From: Symsagittifera roscoffensis
Taxonomy: Eukaryota > Xenacoelomorpha > Acoela > Convolutidae
NCBI RefSeq assembly: GCF_963678635.1
Contig: NC_087066.1
Coordinates: 44,255,624 to 44,319,623 of the forward strand
DNA: 64,000 bases
Reading direction: 5' to 3'
In this document: piece by piece, positions 1-11,084 of the stretch
Layout: each line of letters opens with the position of its first letter
Numbering within the stretch: the stretch's first letter is position 1
Position numbers and translations under genes: made by a program
Notes under the pieces: model-generated
Seen by the model: the letters and a program-made list of their open reading frames with translations, nothing else
Told to the model about the DNA's origin: nothing
The model's database searches: none

Positions 1-81
1 TTTAATTTTATTACTGCTCCATAAACCTTAAAAGGCAGTCGGAACATTCAGGGCTTCGCCCTGATACGAGCAGTCTTGTTG
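1..81 (+). repeat. Dispersed repeat, copy 1 (cagggcttcgccctg hairpin)
   Basis: An approximately 75-bp sequence containing 'actgctccataaa', 'aaaggcagtcggaac', the small hairpin 'cagggcttcgccctg' and 'atacgagcagtcttgtt'. It recurs as a direct copy at 524-600 and as an inverted, more diverged copy at 5614-5662. The two direct copies lie about 0.45 kb apart and could be the ends or internal repeats of one element. No coding content is seen. Confidence 0.75.
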
Positions 82-89
82 TTCCGACT

Positions 90-345
90 TTCGATACGAA
101 AGTAACGGAATATTTGTGCTCGGGGTGGGTTTTTTTTCTTCAGACAAATTTCGACTTTTTAACTAGCCATTTTTGACGGAACTTTTTTTAGATCATTCGA
201 AAGGTATTGTTGTCCTGAGCTCAAATTTGAAAAGATATTTTACCTCTGATCATTTTTCGTAAAGTTACAGGGGTTTAAAGATTTGGGACAATTAACGCGC
301 GATATATTTCGCGCCATTAACGCGTAAGCGGAGAGTTAATCCGTC
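90..345 (+). repeat. Dispersed repeat shared with 56500-56735
   Basis: The stretch runs from 'cgaaagtaacggaatatttg', through 'cagacaaatttcgac' and 'ctagccatttttgac', to 'gggacaattaacgcgcg'. The same order of sub-motifs appears at 56500-56735 ('gaaagtcagcgaatagttg', 'ccagacaagtttcgg', 'ctgccattttcgg', 'ataattaacgtgcgc'). It is an old interspersed repeat with no identifiable coding capacity. Confidence 0.6.
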
Positions 346-523
346 TCAGAAATCGTTCCAAATTGGTTAAAAGAAGCTTATGTGCCATAATTGGTTTGTT
401 ACAAGGAGCGAAATCTATCCTTTTGTACTTTGTATGGCGTGTGGGGGGATGATTTTCATTAAAAAAATTCAAATTTTAGAAGAAAAAAAATTGATTTTGT
501 TTTATTTCATTGAATTTTTTAAA

Positions 524-600
524 TGTTTTTACTGCTCCATAAATTTTAAAAGGCAGTCGGAACACATTCAGGGCTTCGCCCTGATACGAGCAGTCTTGTT
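524..600 (+). repeat. Dispersed repeat, copy 2 (direct)
   Basis: Near-identical direct copy of the sequence at 1-81, with a 2-base insertion (aacacattc against aacattc). It ends at the same 'gagcagtcttgtt'. Confidence 0.75.
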
Positions 601-792
601 TAGATTAGAAATCAAAACGCTTAGATTCAATATTGGCTGTAAGATACTTACAACTTTTCCTGAAAAAAAAATATATGGCTTTCGCCTTGACTTCTTTCAT
701 TTGCACTTAGCAAATGCGGTATGTTAGTGTTTGACAAGCGAAATTGGCATCCAAATCCGCTAAATCAAGTCCAATAAATTGATACGTTCCAG

Positions 793-3700
793 GTGCTCGT
801 GTCATTTTGGCGTGTCGAAATACACAACTGGGCAAAGAAGCAGCCGATAAAATAGTGAAAGCGACTCAGAATGCCAATGTGCAGGTTATGCATCTGGATC
901 TAGCCAGTTTGCAGTCTGTGCGAAACTTCTCCGATGCCTTCCTTCAGAGCGAACACGATCTTCACATCCTCGTCAATAATGCAGGTAATTCTTATGATAT
1001 ATCAAATTCTGCTTCAATCTGTGGTTTTTGATGTTTTGGTTTAAACTTCGAAAAGTTTAATTCACCAGGTGTCCTAGATATCAAGTATCACGAGTACATT
1101 TGTTCAGTTGTTTCTGCTGTTTTGTTTGTAATTTTCAAAAAATTAACTAGGAATTACATCAGAGCAAAAAGCATCATCGGTACTAACAAAAAGTGTTGTA
1201 ATGCCTTCTGCTATTGCGATAGTGATTTTATCCCGACTACTGCCCGAGGGTACCTATTGGGTACCGCCCTCCCCTCCTCGTTTTAACTCTGACAGTTTGG
1301 CATCAAAATTGCAGAACTAGAGATGCTAAAATTTTGCTTAATTTAGACTTCTATCAACCATTTACTCTAGGAAGGGGAGTTAGAAAAAAGCGAACAACTG
1401 GATTACCAGCTCTTAAGAACTGGGCCCACTTGCTCGCTAATTAAATTAACAGTCATTATTTCGCATCCGCCCGCTGTCAGTTGTATACCCTTGTAAGTAT
1501 AAGCTTGCATCATATCTCTGGTTCTCATGTTAAAGAATAAAGATCTTAAATTTAAAAAAAAGAGTGATTGCACTATTTAAGTCTCGTTTTTTTTTCGCTT
1601 TAAATTTGCCTCGACCTAAATTAATTATTGAACCTTTTGATCTGATGTCATATGATGTGATTTCTTTACGGGGCAACCTTCAACAAGCCTCTCGTTGGCT
1701 TTCTGGTTGTCCTATCATGAGTTATCTTTGAATTTTTGCATATTGTGTTATGATAATTTGATTACTCATGATGAATATTTAAATAAATAAAATAAATAAA
1801 AATTTGAAATGTTATTTTTATCGAAAGCGAAGTAAAAACAAACTTAAAAATGAATTTTTCCAATACAAGATTTGCTGAAACCTGCTGCGCTACTTGTCAG
1901 TTAACAAAGAAGATTTATTTCTTTGTGTTCGTTTGCAGGTGTAATGGCGTGTCCGAAGAATACCACAGTAGATGGGTTCGAGTACCAACTGGGTGTGAAT
2001 CACCTAGGCCACTTTTTGCTCACCAATCTCCTGCTGGACAAAGTCAAGCAGTCTCAGCCTAGCAGAATTGTCAATGTGTCATCTAAGGTTAGTTGTTGCA
2101 TATGCTAACGCTGCAGCTAGCAAATTGATGGATTAAGTCTTCGGCAAAACAAATCTATTCTAAGGTGCCAGGTAAATAAGACGACAGGACATAAAAACGA
2201 CAAACGAGCGTTAAAACATTTAAAATGATCTAATCGAATTTAAACGTATATATTTCTCCGTAAATACAACTGGAGAATCATTTTTGGGAGCTGTTTTTGT
2301 CGTTTTCTCGCTTTGCTTGCGAAGTGCAGCTTCGCCTTTGTGTCGATCTCCTGGTTTTCAATAAATGTAATGGCTTTCTTAGACCTGCTTCAACCCTATT
2401 TATTCGTTCATTTGCTTGTTTGATGCAGGCGGGAGTTCGAGAGAAGGCAAATATTCACTTTGACGATATCCACCTGGACAGAGAGTACATGCCCTGGACG
2501 GCATATGGCCAGAGTAAACTAGCAAATATCCTATTCACAGTGGAACTGGCCAAGCGACTCAAAGGTTTACAGCACGTTCATTAACTTTTTTTTAAATTAA
2601 GCGAAGTTCTTTTTTTATGTTACATGTATTGTGGTGAATCTGATTTTAGACAACTAATTTGGTCATTTGTAGTTCATATCATTGTTTTTTATGCGTTTTT
2701 GTAGATGTTTTCTAAAGAAAAATTCGATTGTTTGTAGTTGTTTAGGGCTTTTTTGAGGGAAGAAAATAGTCCCATGAATCGATTGCTCATAGATAATAAT
2801 AGTTATAATGAGTCGCTTAGCTCGTAGAGTGGCTCAATTACTCAATTTTCTACACGTTCCTTTCCAAAGTTGCCCTAAAAATGAATTTTTGAAACCAAAG
2901 TGCTTCAAAATCGATTTCTTAAAAATCATTTTTTCTCCATTTTCGTTTTTTTCCACCGTTTTTTTTGTGGTAGTTTTTGATTGCAACTCCAGTAACGAAT
3001 AAAAGGCTTCAATTTGATGCATTACTGGGCCGGATATGAAGTTTCAACTTTCCTACCTATACTTCATCCGAACTGTATATAATTTATCGCCCGAACAGTA
3101 AATAATTTATTTCAGCGATCTGGATTTTTGCTCGGGTCCGCGCCTGTTTGGCACGATATTTACCAGTTAGAAAAGGTATTGCAAAGTCTAATACACTTGC
3201 GATTAGAAAGGGTATTGCAACGGGTAATAGACTTTTTTCCGATAACAGGATCTCCAATTTGATTTGACCTTCTAATATGTACTATCGTACTTACAGACAA
3301 AGTTTGAGCGTCTGCTTTTTAAATACGCGTTATATTCGAAAGTTTTATTGAAATGTTGGTAAATTAACCTACTCCGGTTTGTTGAAACTTTTTTCTTCGT
3401 AATCAGCTTCAAATGTTTCGGCTTATATTGTATAATTTTCTCATAATTGCGTTGCGTGTTTTGAAGGATTTTTTTTTGAGTAGAAAGTTTTTATGACAAC
3501 CAAATTGCGACAAGCATGAAAAATAGTGTAGGTCTAGTTTTTTTGCGACAGCAATGGTTTTTAATGCTATATTTTTATTGTATCACAAGTGAAGCGAAGC
3601 TCTGATTCGCCTCTGTGTATAAATTGATAAGTTATATTTGGTAGCAAAAAGTTAGAATAGATATAATTAATTTAAAAGAGCGATCTGTGCTGACATTTCT

Positions 3701-4433
3701 ACTGCCTGAAAAAAGAAGTCATTTGCTCTTTTTAACTAACTTTGTTAGTTCCATCTCTAAATCTCTATTCTGAGGTGTACGACTGCTTCAAGTCGAATGT
3801 TGATCTGTGTTAGGCAGTGGCGTGACCGTGAACTGTTGTCATCCGGGAGTGGTGACTACCAACCTGGGCAGACACATGCACTTCCCACTCTGGAAGAAGG
3901 TGTTGCTGGCACCCCTGATTCTGCTCATGATGAAGACTCCCTACTACGGGGCACAGACCCAGATATACATCTCTGTCTCTCCCCAAGTGGAAAACGTGTC
4001 CGGATTCTACTTTGCGTTAGCTCCTTAACTTTCAATTACGAAAAAGATCAGCTAAATCAGTAAATCATGTCAGAAAGTAGGTCATTACCAAGAGACCGGC
4101 CAATGTATCATTTCTTTTTACAATTTTTTCAAGTTTTCTACTGCGTCTATGATCATTCCTTTGGCTTTTGTCATTTCTCCGAGTCCTGCTATGCCTCCAT
4201 TGTAAGGAAACAAGTTACGTTAAATTAATATTGATAGTTTTGGAATGTTAAAAGGCTGATATAATTGAACGATAGAATAAGTTAGAAATTCCATGTTCTG
4301 CTCGTTTTTTAGTGACTGCAGAGCCTTAACGGATATTCCTGCTAAATGTACCGACGAAGGTGATTCATTGAAACTGTGGAACTTGAGTGAAGAGCTCGTA
4401 GGGTTCTCTGCTGCCAACAGTGGGGAAAACTAA
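793..4433 (+). CDS. Retinol dehydrogenase-like SDR, 5' partial, five exons
   Basis: Classical short-chain dehydrogenase of the retinol dehydrogenase 11-14 type, expected to interconvert retinoids or other lipophilic alcohols and aldehydes with NADP(H) at a membrane. Exons: 793-984, 1939-2087, 2429-2564, 3814-4015, 4313-4433. All introns are GT-AG and the phases match throughout. The 265 visible residues run from GARVILACR through [14 protein letters not shown], the catalytic serine segment RIVNVSSK, the catalytic YGQSK (YxxxK), HPGVVTTNL, and a C-terminal exon starting ADCRAL and ending AANSGEN-stop. About 45 residues, including the TGxxxGIG nucleotide-binding motif, are missing and should be left of the window. 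All visible catalytic residues are intact, so the gene is probably functional. The exon 4 donor is 'gc|gttagc'. A downstream last exon is needed; reading straight through exon 4 would end early at FALAP. The exact RDH subfamily cannot be told. Confidence 0.9.
2565..3813 (+). other. Largest intron of the SDR gene
   Basis: 1.25-kb intron without recognisable coding sequence. It contains a short direct repeat near 3173-3230 (two copies of about 30 bp around 'ggtattgcaa'). Near 3648-3700 there is a piece resembling the 'aaaaagtt..gaca..ataattaa..aaagagc' ends seen at 57795-58630. Confidence 0.5.
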
Positions 4434-4461
4434 ATTGATTGACCAAACCATAAACCAAACA

Positions 4462-4467
4462 ATTAAA
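4462..4467 (+). terminator. Candidate poly(A) signal of the SDR gene
   Basis: ATTAAA, a common AATAAA variant, lies 29 bp after the SDR stop codon. Position is the only support. Confidence 0.4.
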
Positions 4468-4869
4468 GATGGACTGACCTAACTTGAAAATTGCATAATT
4501 CACATTTGGAAACTGAATGAACTGATCTAATATATGGCTTAGTTTTAAGCTTAAATGATTTACTGATGGGTTTTAAAGTATCTCTTGTGCTATATTTCAT
4601 TGTAAGTAATTGGGTGTTATTTATTTTTTCATCGTTCTCAATTCAATTTTCACGCTTGCGATTGGCAAGTGGTATGAAGTCAGAACATAGACTTTGAATT
4701 AACCAATTTGTTCAACAAAAACACTCAGAATCATTTAGGCCAACTGTTGGTTTATCCGCTCCATTTCAAATTCCGTGCTATTCGAAGTTTGCGTTCATAT
4801 AGGTTGTAAACCAACTCTGAATTTTTATTGTTTCCCTTATTATGCTTCGATGAACGTAGTTCGCTGTTG

Positions 4870-5288
4870 TATAGGTCGCGATGATTTTTTTTCACGAAAA
4901 GTCTTATAAAAATTGTTCAGGCTCAACCTTACTTTTTTGCGGTTTGACTTTTGATGTATTTTTAATTTCAGTTCATTTTCGTTGTTATAAGTAAGGCAAA
5001 CTCAACTATCAAACAGCGAAATTGTAGAGGTCACAAAAAGGTGATCGACTTATAGTTTCGAAAGTGGAATTCAATTATCGAATTTCCCAGAAAAATAAAA
5101 CTTTTACCTAATGATTCATTTTTCTTAATTTGGGTTCATTTGATTAAAAAAGTGTCCATCATAAATTTCAAAGAGCTTCATGGATTTCTATTTTTTTTTG
5201 AAATTCGAAAGTTGAAATTTTTTCAAAAAAAAGTAAGTGTTTTTCTGTTTACTTGAGTTCATTGACTCTTTTCCAACTGTTAGCTGAG
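4870..5288 (+). repeat. Diverged direct duplication, copy 1
   Basis: It matches 6053-6480 in collinear order. Shared landmarks include 'gcgatgatttttttt...gtcttata', 'ggcaaactcaac', 'aggtcac', 'aataaaacttttacct', 'gtgtccatc', and 'gactcttttccaactgt'. Spacing between copies is about 1.19 kb. There is no coding content. Confidence 0.7.
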
Positions 5289-5613
5289 TTGTTTTTTTTT
5301 CCGCGCAAAGCGTTTTGCGGCTTAAAGGTTTCGACTAATCTTATAACGATTAAGTTGTCTCATATTGCGTCGCTTGAAGGGCATTGATAATTTTTTGGTT
5401 GTGTGTAGCTTGTTAAATTTTGTAGCTTTAAATTAACTTTCAAAATTTTGTCTGTTAGCTTGCCATGCTTTGATTGTGATACACTGCAAGTCAGATAAAG
5501 CTGCGTTTTGACTATTTGTTGTGGTCATTAATGATCAATACAGTGCTGACGTAAAATTTTCGGTTGATTGAGAAAAAAAATGCAAACAAATTTTCCTTAA
5601 TTGGGTGCAAATG

Positions 5614-5662
5614 AGACAAGACTGCTCGTATCAGGCAAAACCTTGAATGTTCCGACTGTACA
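5614..5662 (-). repeat. Inverted copy of the 1-81 repeat
   Basis: Reads 'acaagactgctcgtatcagg' then 'aatgttccgactg', the reverse complement of the repeat at 30-81. The hairpin segment is partly lost. Confidence 0.65.
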
Positions 5663-5896
5663 TAAACTACTCTCGAATAGTTTTTGTTAATGAAAGTTTG
5701 ACTAACTATGAAAATTATCCTGGAAAAAAGTCGTGCATGGAATTATTAAAACCAATAAGCTGGCTTGCCTCAAATGAATTTTAAACGATTTTAAGGTGCG
5801 GGATAAATTGTCACGCATGAAAAATACGCGTTACACTTTCAAGAACACGGCGTTCTAATGGTCACTTTACTATAGTACCACAGCTCTGTCTTAGTC

Positions 5897-5966
5897 AGGA
5901 TAGTCTAGTGGTGAGCACGACCCTTCTGGGAACACGACGATCAATGGAGTGATCCCCCGGGAGGAA
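5897..5966 (+). other. tRNA-like / SINE-head-like sequence (weak)
   Basis: 'tagtctagtgg' fits the pol III A-box (TRGYNNANNNG) exactly and resembles Glu/Asp tRNA D-arms. 'gatcaatgg', about 36 bases downstream, is a poor B-box. No full cloverleaf can be folded by eye. It may be a decayed tRNA-derived SINE head or chance. Confidence 0.2.
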
Positions 5967-6052
5967 TATTTTCGAGAATTCGTCTAAATAAAACTACCCC
6001 GAGCATATATATTCCTTACTTTTAAGAGTAATCATAGTAGTGAGTACTCTTA

Positions 6053-6480
6053 TATAAGTCTCGCTGATTTTTTTTTCAGGAAAATGTCTTATAATTTGTT
6101 AGGCTCAGTTTTGATTTTCCGCAGTTTGACTTGTGATTTCTTTTAAAACTCAATGCATTTCTTTTGTTTTTAAAAGAAGGCCAACTCAACAATCGAACAA
6201 CAAAACTGTAAAGGTCACGAAAAAACGCGATCAACTTCTAATTTTGAAAATGGAAATTATTTATCAGATTTCTCTGCGAAATAAAAGTTTTACCTATTGA
6301 TCCAGTTTTCTCAAATTGGGTCAATTCACACAAAACAGTATCCATCGTAAATTGTTCTACAAATTCAAAGAGATTTAAGGCCGTCTATTTTTCTCTTCGA
6401 AATCGATAATTAGAAGATTTTTGAAGAACCTGTTTTTTTCTGTTTCTTTGAGGTCATTACTCTTTTCCAACTGTCAGTTG
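6053..6480 (+). repeat. Diverged direct duplication, copy 2
   Basis: Counterpart of 4870-5288. It keeps the same order of motifs and ends with 'tactcttttccaactgtcag'. Many indels between the copies show an old duplication. Confidence 0.7.
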
Positions 6481-9400
6481 GCTATAATCTTCGAATGTCG
6501 GAACAATAACTGAAAGAAAATAAATCGGCCTAGAAGTTTTAATATGGTGCAATTTGTGTTGCGAACTAAGTTCCGTCAAGTATCGCAAGTGGTGGAAAGC
6601 TGCGTATTCCTTTTTTAGTTGTGCTAATTAGATATTGGCAATAGAGTGTTGACTTAAATGTAGTATGTTTGGAACATTTTAAAATTCAAGATTTAAGCCA
6701 AAAAAAATCCTGTTTTGACTCCGTTTAGTTGATAAAGGGTTCCGCTAAAAGTGCCGGGTTATTTGGTGATCAAATTGTAACAGCATTGTTATATGTAAAT
6801 AAATAATGTTACAAAAATATTATCTTAGCTTCTAAATCTTTTACAGCTTTCACTATTTGTTTTACTTAAAATTCGAAATTTAAAAATCATACGTAAAAAA
6901 AGATAATTTCTGATTATTAAGGAAAACGTTTTATATACCAAAATTTTTGAAGATTACTTTTCTTGAGTTTTAGTAAGCTACTAAATATGCTCAAATAATA
7001 TAATTTAATTAGCTTTCAACGCGGAAGTTTAATAGTAATTTTGACTACCTATAAAAGAATAGTGTTTTTTTTTTAAATTTACTGTCAAACGTCAACTTAC
7101 AAAAATGAGTCTCTAATTTTTTTGTTTCATCTAGATGAGATGAATCAGCGCTAGAACAAAAGTTTAGAACCAGAGAATGGAAAAAAAAACATTTTTTTAG
7201 TTTTACCTTCTGAAATCTTCTGAAATTCAGCAAGTTACGTTTTGAAACTTGAAACTTATATTAGGTAAACCTTAAGCAAATGCATCCGCAAAAATGGAAA
7301 AAAAAATTTGGAAGATTTATGATTTTGTAATGAAGATTAGTCCAACAATCAGAACATAATCAAAGATAATCCCGTTTTCCAACCTCCAGCCTGATTGGTA
7401 GTTATAGATTGATTTGATGAAATGGCCAATTTTTTACCTTCAGAGGTAACAAGTTTTGATTGTTTAGTAAATAGTTGTCCACTGTTTGGATATTTTTTCA
7501 GTTCGAAATGATACTTAATTTACGCCAAAATTTTTATTTTTAGTTTATATTGAAAAATTTTTAGTTTGCCGCATGATAGGCAGAATAAAATTGAACTTTG
7601 ACTAGGACTGCAGCATACTTTCATTTTTTGACAGAGATTTTTTGCACTTTTGATGCACTCAGAAATTTTAGTGATTTTTTGTATAAACATTTCGCCTTTT
7701 CTAGAGCTTGAAAATAAAAAACAGATTCTGCGAGTATTTTAACATCACATTTTAAAGTTTTCAATCAATTTTTTGACTTCTATTTGCCACTTTGAAAGCG
7801 TTTGTTGGTTAATCAAAGGAAAAACTCGGAATAGAAAAAAGGTGAGCTGGTCTGAGACAAAATAATAAGTTGGAAAAAAGTTTCTTTCGGTTTTGAAAAA
7901 ATTTTGCGCAGTTGTGCTAAGTGCAATTCAGCCTCTAGGTTCTAACTGTCGTTATTGGTTTTCATAGGAATTGCTTTTGATTTTGATTTTTCAGATTAAG
8001 TTTTTCATCATTTTTTTTAAAATTTGATTTCTCTTACGCTTTTTAAAGTCGAAAGTTGCATATTATTAGTCTGGTAATGCCCTGATAAGAGAAAATTGTT
8101 TGCCTTTATTAAATGGAACGATATAAATTACCACACTGAGCACAGAATTTCTGTCACTATCTTGAAAATTCGGAACTACAAGAACATTTGCAAATAAAAG
8201 CAAGTTATTGGAAATTTTAACTGATCTTTAAAACTGAAGAAAACGCTTTTGCTTCAAATTATTTCATTCAAATAAGCATCCCTGAACAAATATGATGAAC
8301 ACTATGAAAATTTTCTAGTGGGTGGTTTATTACTACTGGTTTATTTTGGAAGAAAATTGTTTGCTCTTTTTGTGACTCGACGAAACAACCTACCATATAG
8401 TGGATGATTTCCAATGTAGCTTCTTCTTAGTAGATAATTTTCTCGGAGACTGGTAAAACAAGTTTCTGCTTATATAATTACTGCTTAGTTTTTATTATAA
8501 AAAACTGTTTTCAATATGCAACATTCTCATAAAATTTTCTACGTCAGGTAATTTAGGGTTAAATTCTGCTGATACAATGCGGATTCTACTAATTTCCGCA
8601 TAATTTTCACCATGAAATTTTATTTGGGTCTCACTATAATCAATCATGTGTCTCTGGATTCCACAAAGGGATATATTAAAAAACATATTTGTGGTGGAGT
8701 TCGCCACAAATTTGTTTTTTTTCTACTGTCACAACATCAGTGGATTTTTTGATTATGCCACTTAGCAACAGCTGGTCTTATGGTGGAGGTTTATTTTTCT
8801 CAAAAACTTCAACTTTTTTAGTTTTCGAAAATGGAACAGTTTGAAAATGATAAAATTCAACATAATAATTTCTGGTTTTTAGCGTCCTTAAGCAGGCCCG
8901 AATTAATTTTTTTGATGGTTATAATATGTTTGAGCGGAAAAATAGCGGAAAGGTATTATAATTGGGAACTAAACTTTTTTTCCCGTAAATAATATTTTTT
9001 TAAAGTCTGCATGAAAATCAAATTGCTTCATTATTCAATCTTAACAGCTCATAGTCTCTTTGCCACATGGCAACGGTGTTGCTTTTGCTAATTAGGGTTT
9101 TGGAGGTTAGGTTCTGGCCGGACCCCGTGTTTCGTTTGCTGCAGAAAAATTTTCTTCTAGTTGCAATTGTTGTTGATTGATTTTTCGGACGTTCATAGAA
9201 TTTGAATTTTTAGACTTTTGTTTGCCTGCTTTTTATCGGCTCAGTTTCCACGTCATAAGTTTTGGTTTCCCTTGTGCTGTAGAATTTTTTTATTGTACTT
9301 GCAAGTTTTTTTGAGTAATAATTAAGACCCTGATAAGTAAATTTATCTACCCTTGATTTGTATATTTTTAATTTGTTTTTATTTCGCTGAATTTTTTTCC

Positions 9401-10194
9401 AGTTTTATTGGTTTTGGCTTATGTTTTATCAATTTTAGTCAATTTAAGTGTGTTGGTCGAAAAACAAAAATCGATGATTATCTCTTAAAATAAACCAGGT
9501 TGTGTAAGGTATAAAGTTCAAAGTTTTCAATTCATCCGCTCGAGTATTTTGATGTTAAGTTCTCGCTGCATTTTTTGCTTCCGGGTTAAAGGACGTTTAA
9601 CCTGGTATTGTCAATTTAGTGGCTACCTGATAATTACCAAAAGCTAATTTAAAATTGGTAATTGTTTTCTTTAATTGATATTTTCAATTTTTCAATTAAT
9701 GCTTTTCGACTCATTTTCTGTTCTCTAGCTTGCAATGCAATGCTTGTGTCCTGTCGCAAATGATGCAAAGCTCCGCTTCGTGTCTATGTTTTTCCATCTT
9801 ATACTCTAATTTCAACGCTTAATTTTACATAGTTGAGTGTAGGAGTGTAGATAATTTTGGAAGGTATTATTTTATTCAACAATCCAATTAAATTACAATA
9901 AAACTGAACAAAATATAGCTTTGTCAGTAACAGCTCATATGTAGACACAAAAGTGGAGAAAACTTTGCAATTTTTAGCATTACATTTTCAATTTTTCTGG
10001 TTTTTTTAGATTATTAGGTAAAATAGTGTTCTTGTTGCTTTCGATCTCAGATAGGCACCAATTGTACAGTGGAAAGCGAGCGCTTTTACAAGCTAAAATG
10101 GGTTTGAAAAAATTTAAGTTCGTAGGCTTTTGAATCTTTGAAGTTTCTTGCTTTAGGAAACTGTAAATCAAATTTTACTGCTCGGGTTGAGGTA

Positions 10195-10470
10195 TTTCAC
10201 TCATGATTCAACCGATTTTCAAGTTTGTCCGATTTTCATTGCGAATTAAGACAGTTGAAAGAAGTCAAAGACAGTTGAACAGTCGAACGAATAAAATCAA
10301 ATCATGAGTCCAACAAATTTAAATAATGGATGAAACATGTCCGAATCATGGGATGAACAGAATCAAATCTTGAGTGGAAAAAGCTTGAATCATGAGTTAA
10401 ACCGGGTCGAATAGGGGCGAATCATGAGTCAAACTGGGTCGAATCGTGGATCGAAGAAGGTCGAACCATG
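10195..10470 (+). repeat. Degenerate minisatellite, 'gtcgaatcatgagt' units
   Basis: Imperfect units of roughly 25-35 bp carry variants of 'gggtcgaatcatgagtcaaa' (for example 10396, 10418, 10437, 10462). Related 'gtcga..' rich tracts occur at 48540-48650 and 56955-57100. Confidence 0.6.
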
Positions 10471-11030
10471 GGTCAATCAGAGCGGCGTCGGTGCTTTTGG
10501 AGTCGGTATAAAATGAGAATAAAAATTTTATAGAATAATCGATAAATTTTTACTCTTTCATGGGTCATGACGGTTATGAAATTCCTGACGGTTGAATTAT
10601 AGGTACGTGAGGTGACGTTTAAGTTATAGGCATTGGCGTACTTGTATGCATGATTCATAGCATGTGACTATTAGCGCAATAAGATTTGAGTCTGTTTTCT
10701 CAAATTTGAGCCTTAAACTCAAAACGATGCGTACCGCATCGAACTGATTAAATACTTCAATTGTGCATGCTAAGTGGCACAATTTTTTTTACTTTCCATT
10801 GAAAAACAACGATACTTGAGCGCTCTAACTTTTAAGGTGGATGGTTCAGGTTTTGAGACATGTTGATATGAGACTTACCGCTACAGATGTAGTTGCCTAT
10901 TAACTTTTAGTGGTAATTTGATATTCATCAGTCTGAATTATTGGGAACAAATCAATTGAATCTAAAAGTGTGTTCAAATTTAGGAGGCTGTATTAAATTA
11001 AAAACAGACAAATAACATAAGACTTTAAGC

Positions 11031-11036
11031 TTTAAT
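11031..11036 (-). terminator. Candidate poly(A) signal of the transporter gene
   Basis: ATTAAA on the minus strand, 48 bp beyond the stop codon at 11085-11087. Supported by position and sequence only. Confidence 0.4.
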
Positions 11037-11084
11037 TATGATCATGGATTTTATGTTTTTAGCGCGCATTACTACAATATGAAG

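Larger units (their letters stand above)
4434..11084. other. Gene-poor AT-rich intergenic region
   Basis: No open frame here shows a recognisable family or coding character; frames of 60-70 codons are isolated and biased by A/T runs. Supported content is the inverted repeat copy at 5614-5662, the diverged duplication 4870-5288 / 6053-6480, a Tc1-like terminal sequence near 5540, and the minisatellite at 10195-10470. The rest (about 6500-10190) appears to be unstructured AT-rich sequence. Confidence 0.5.
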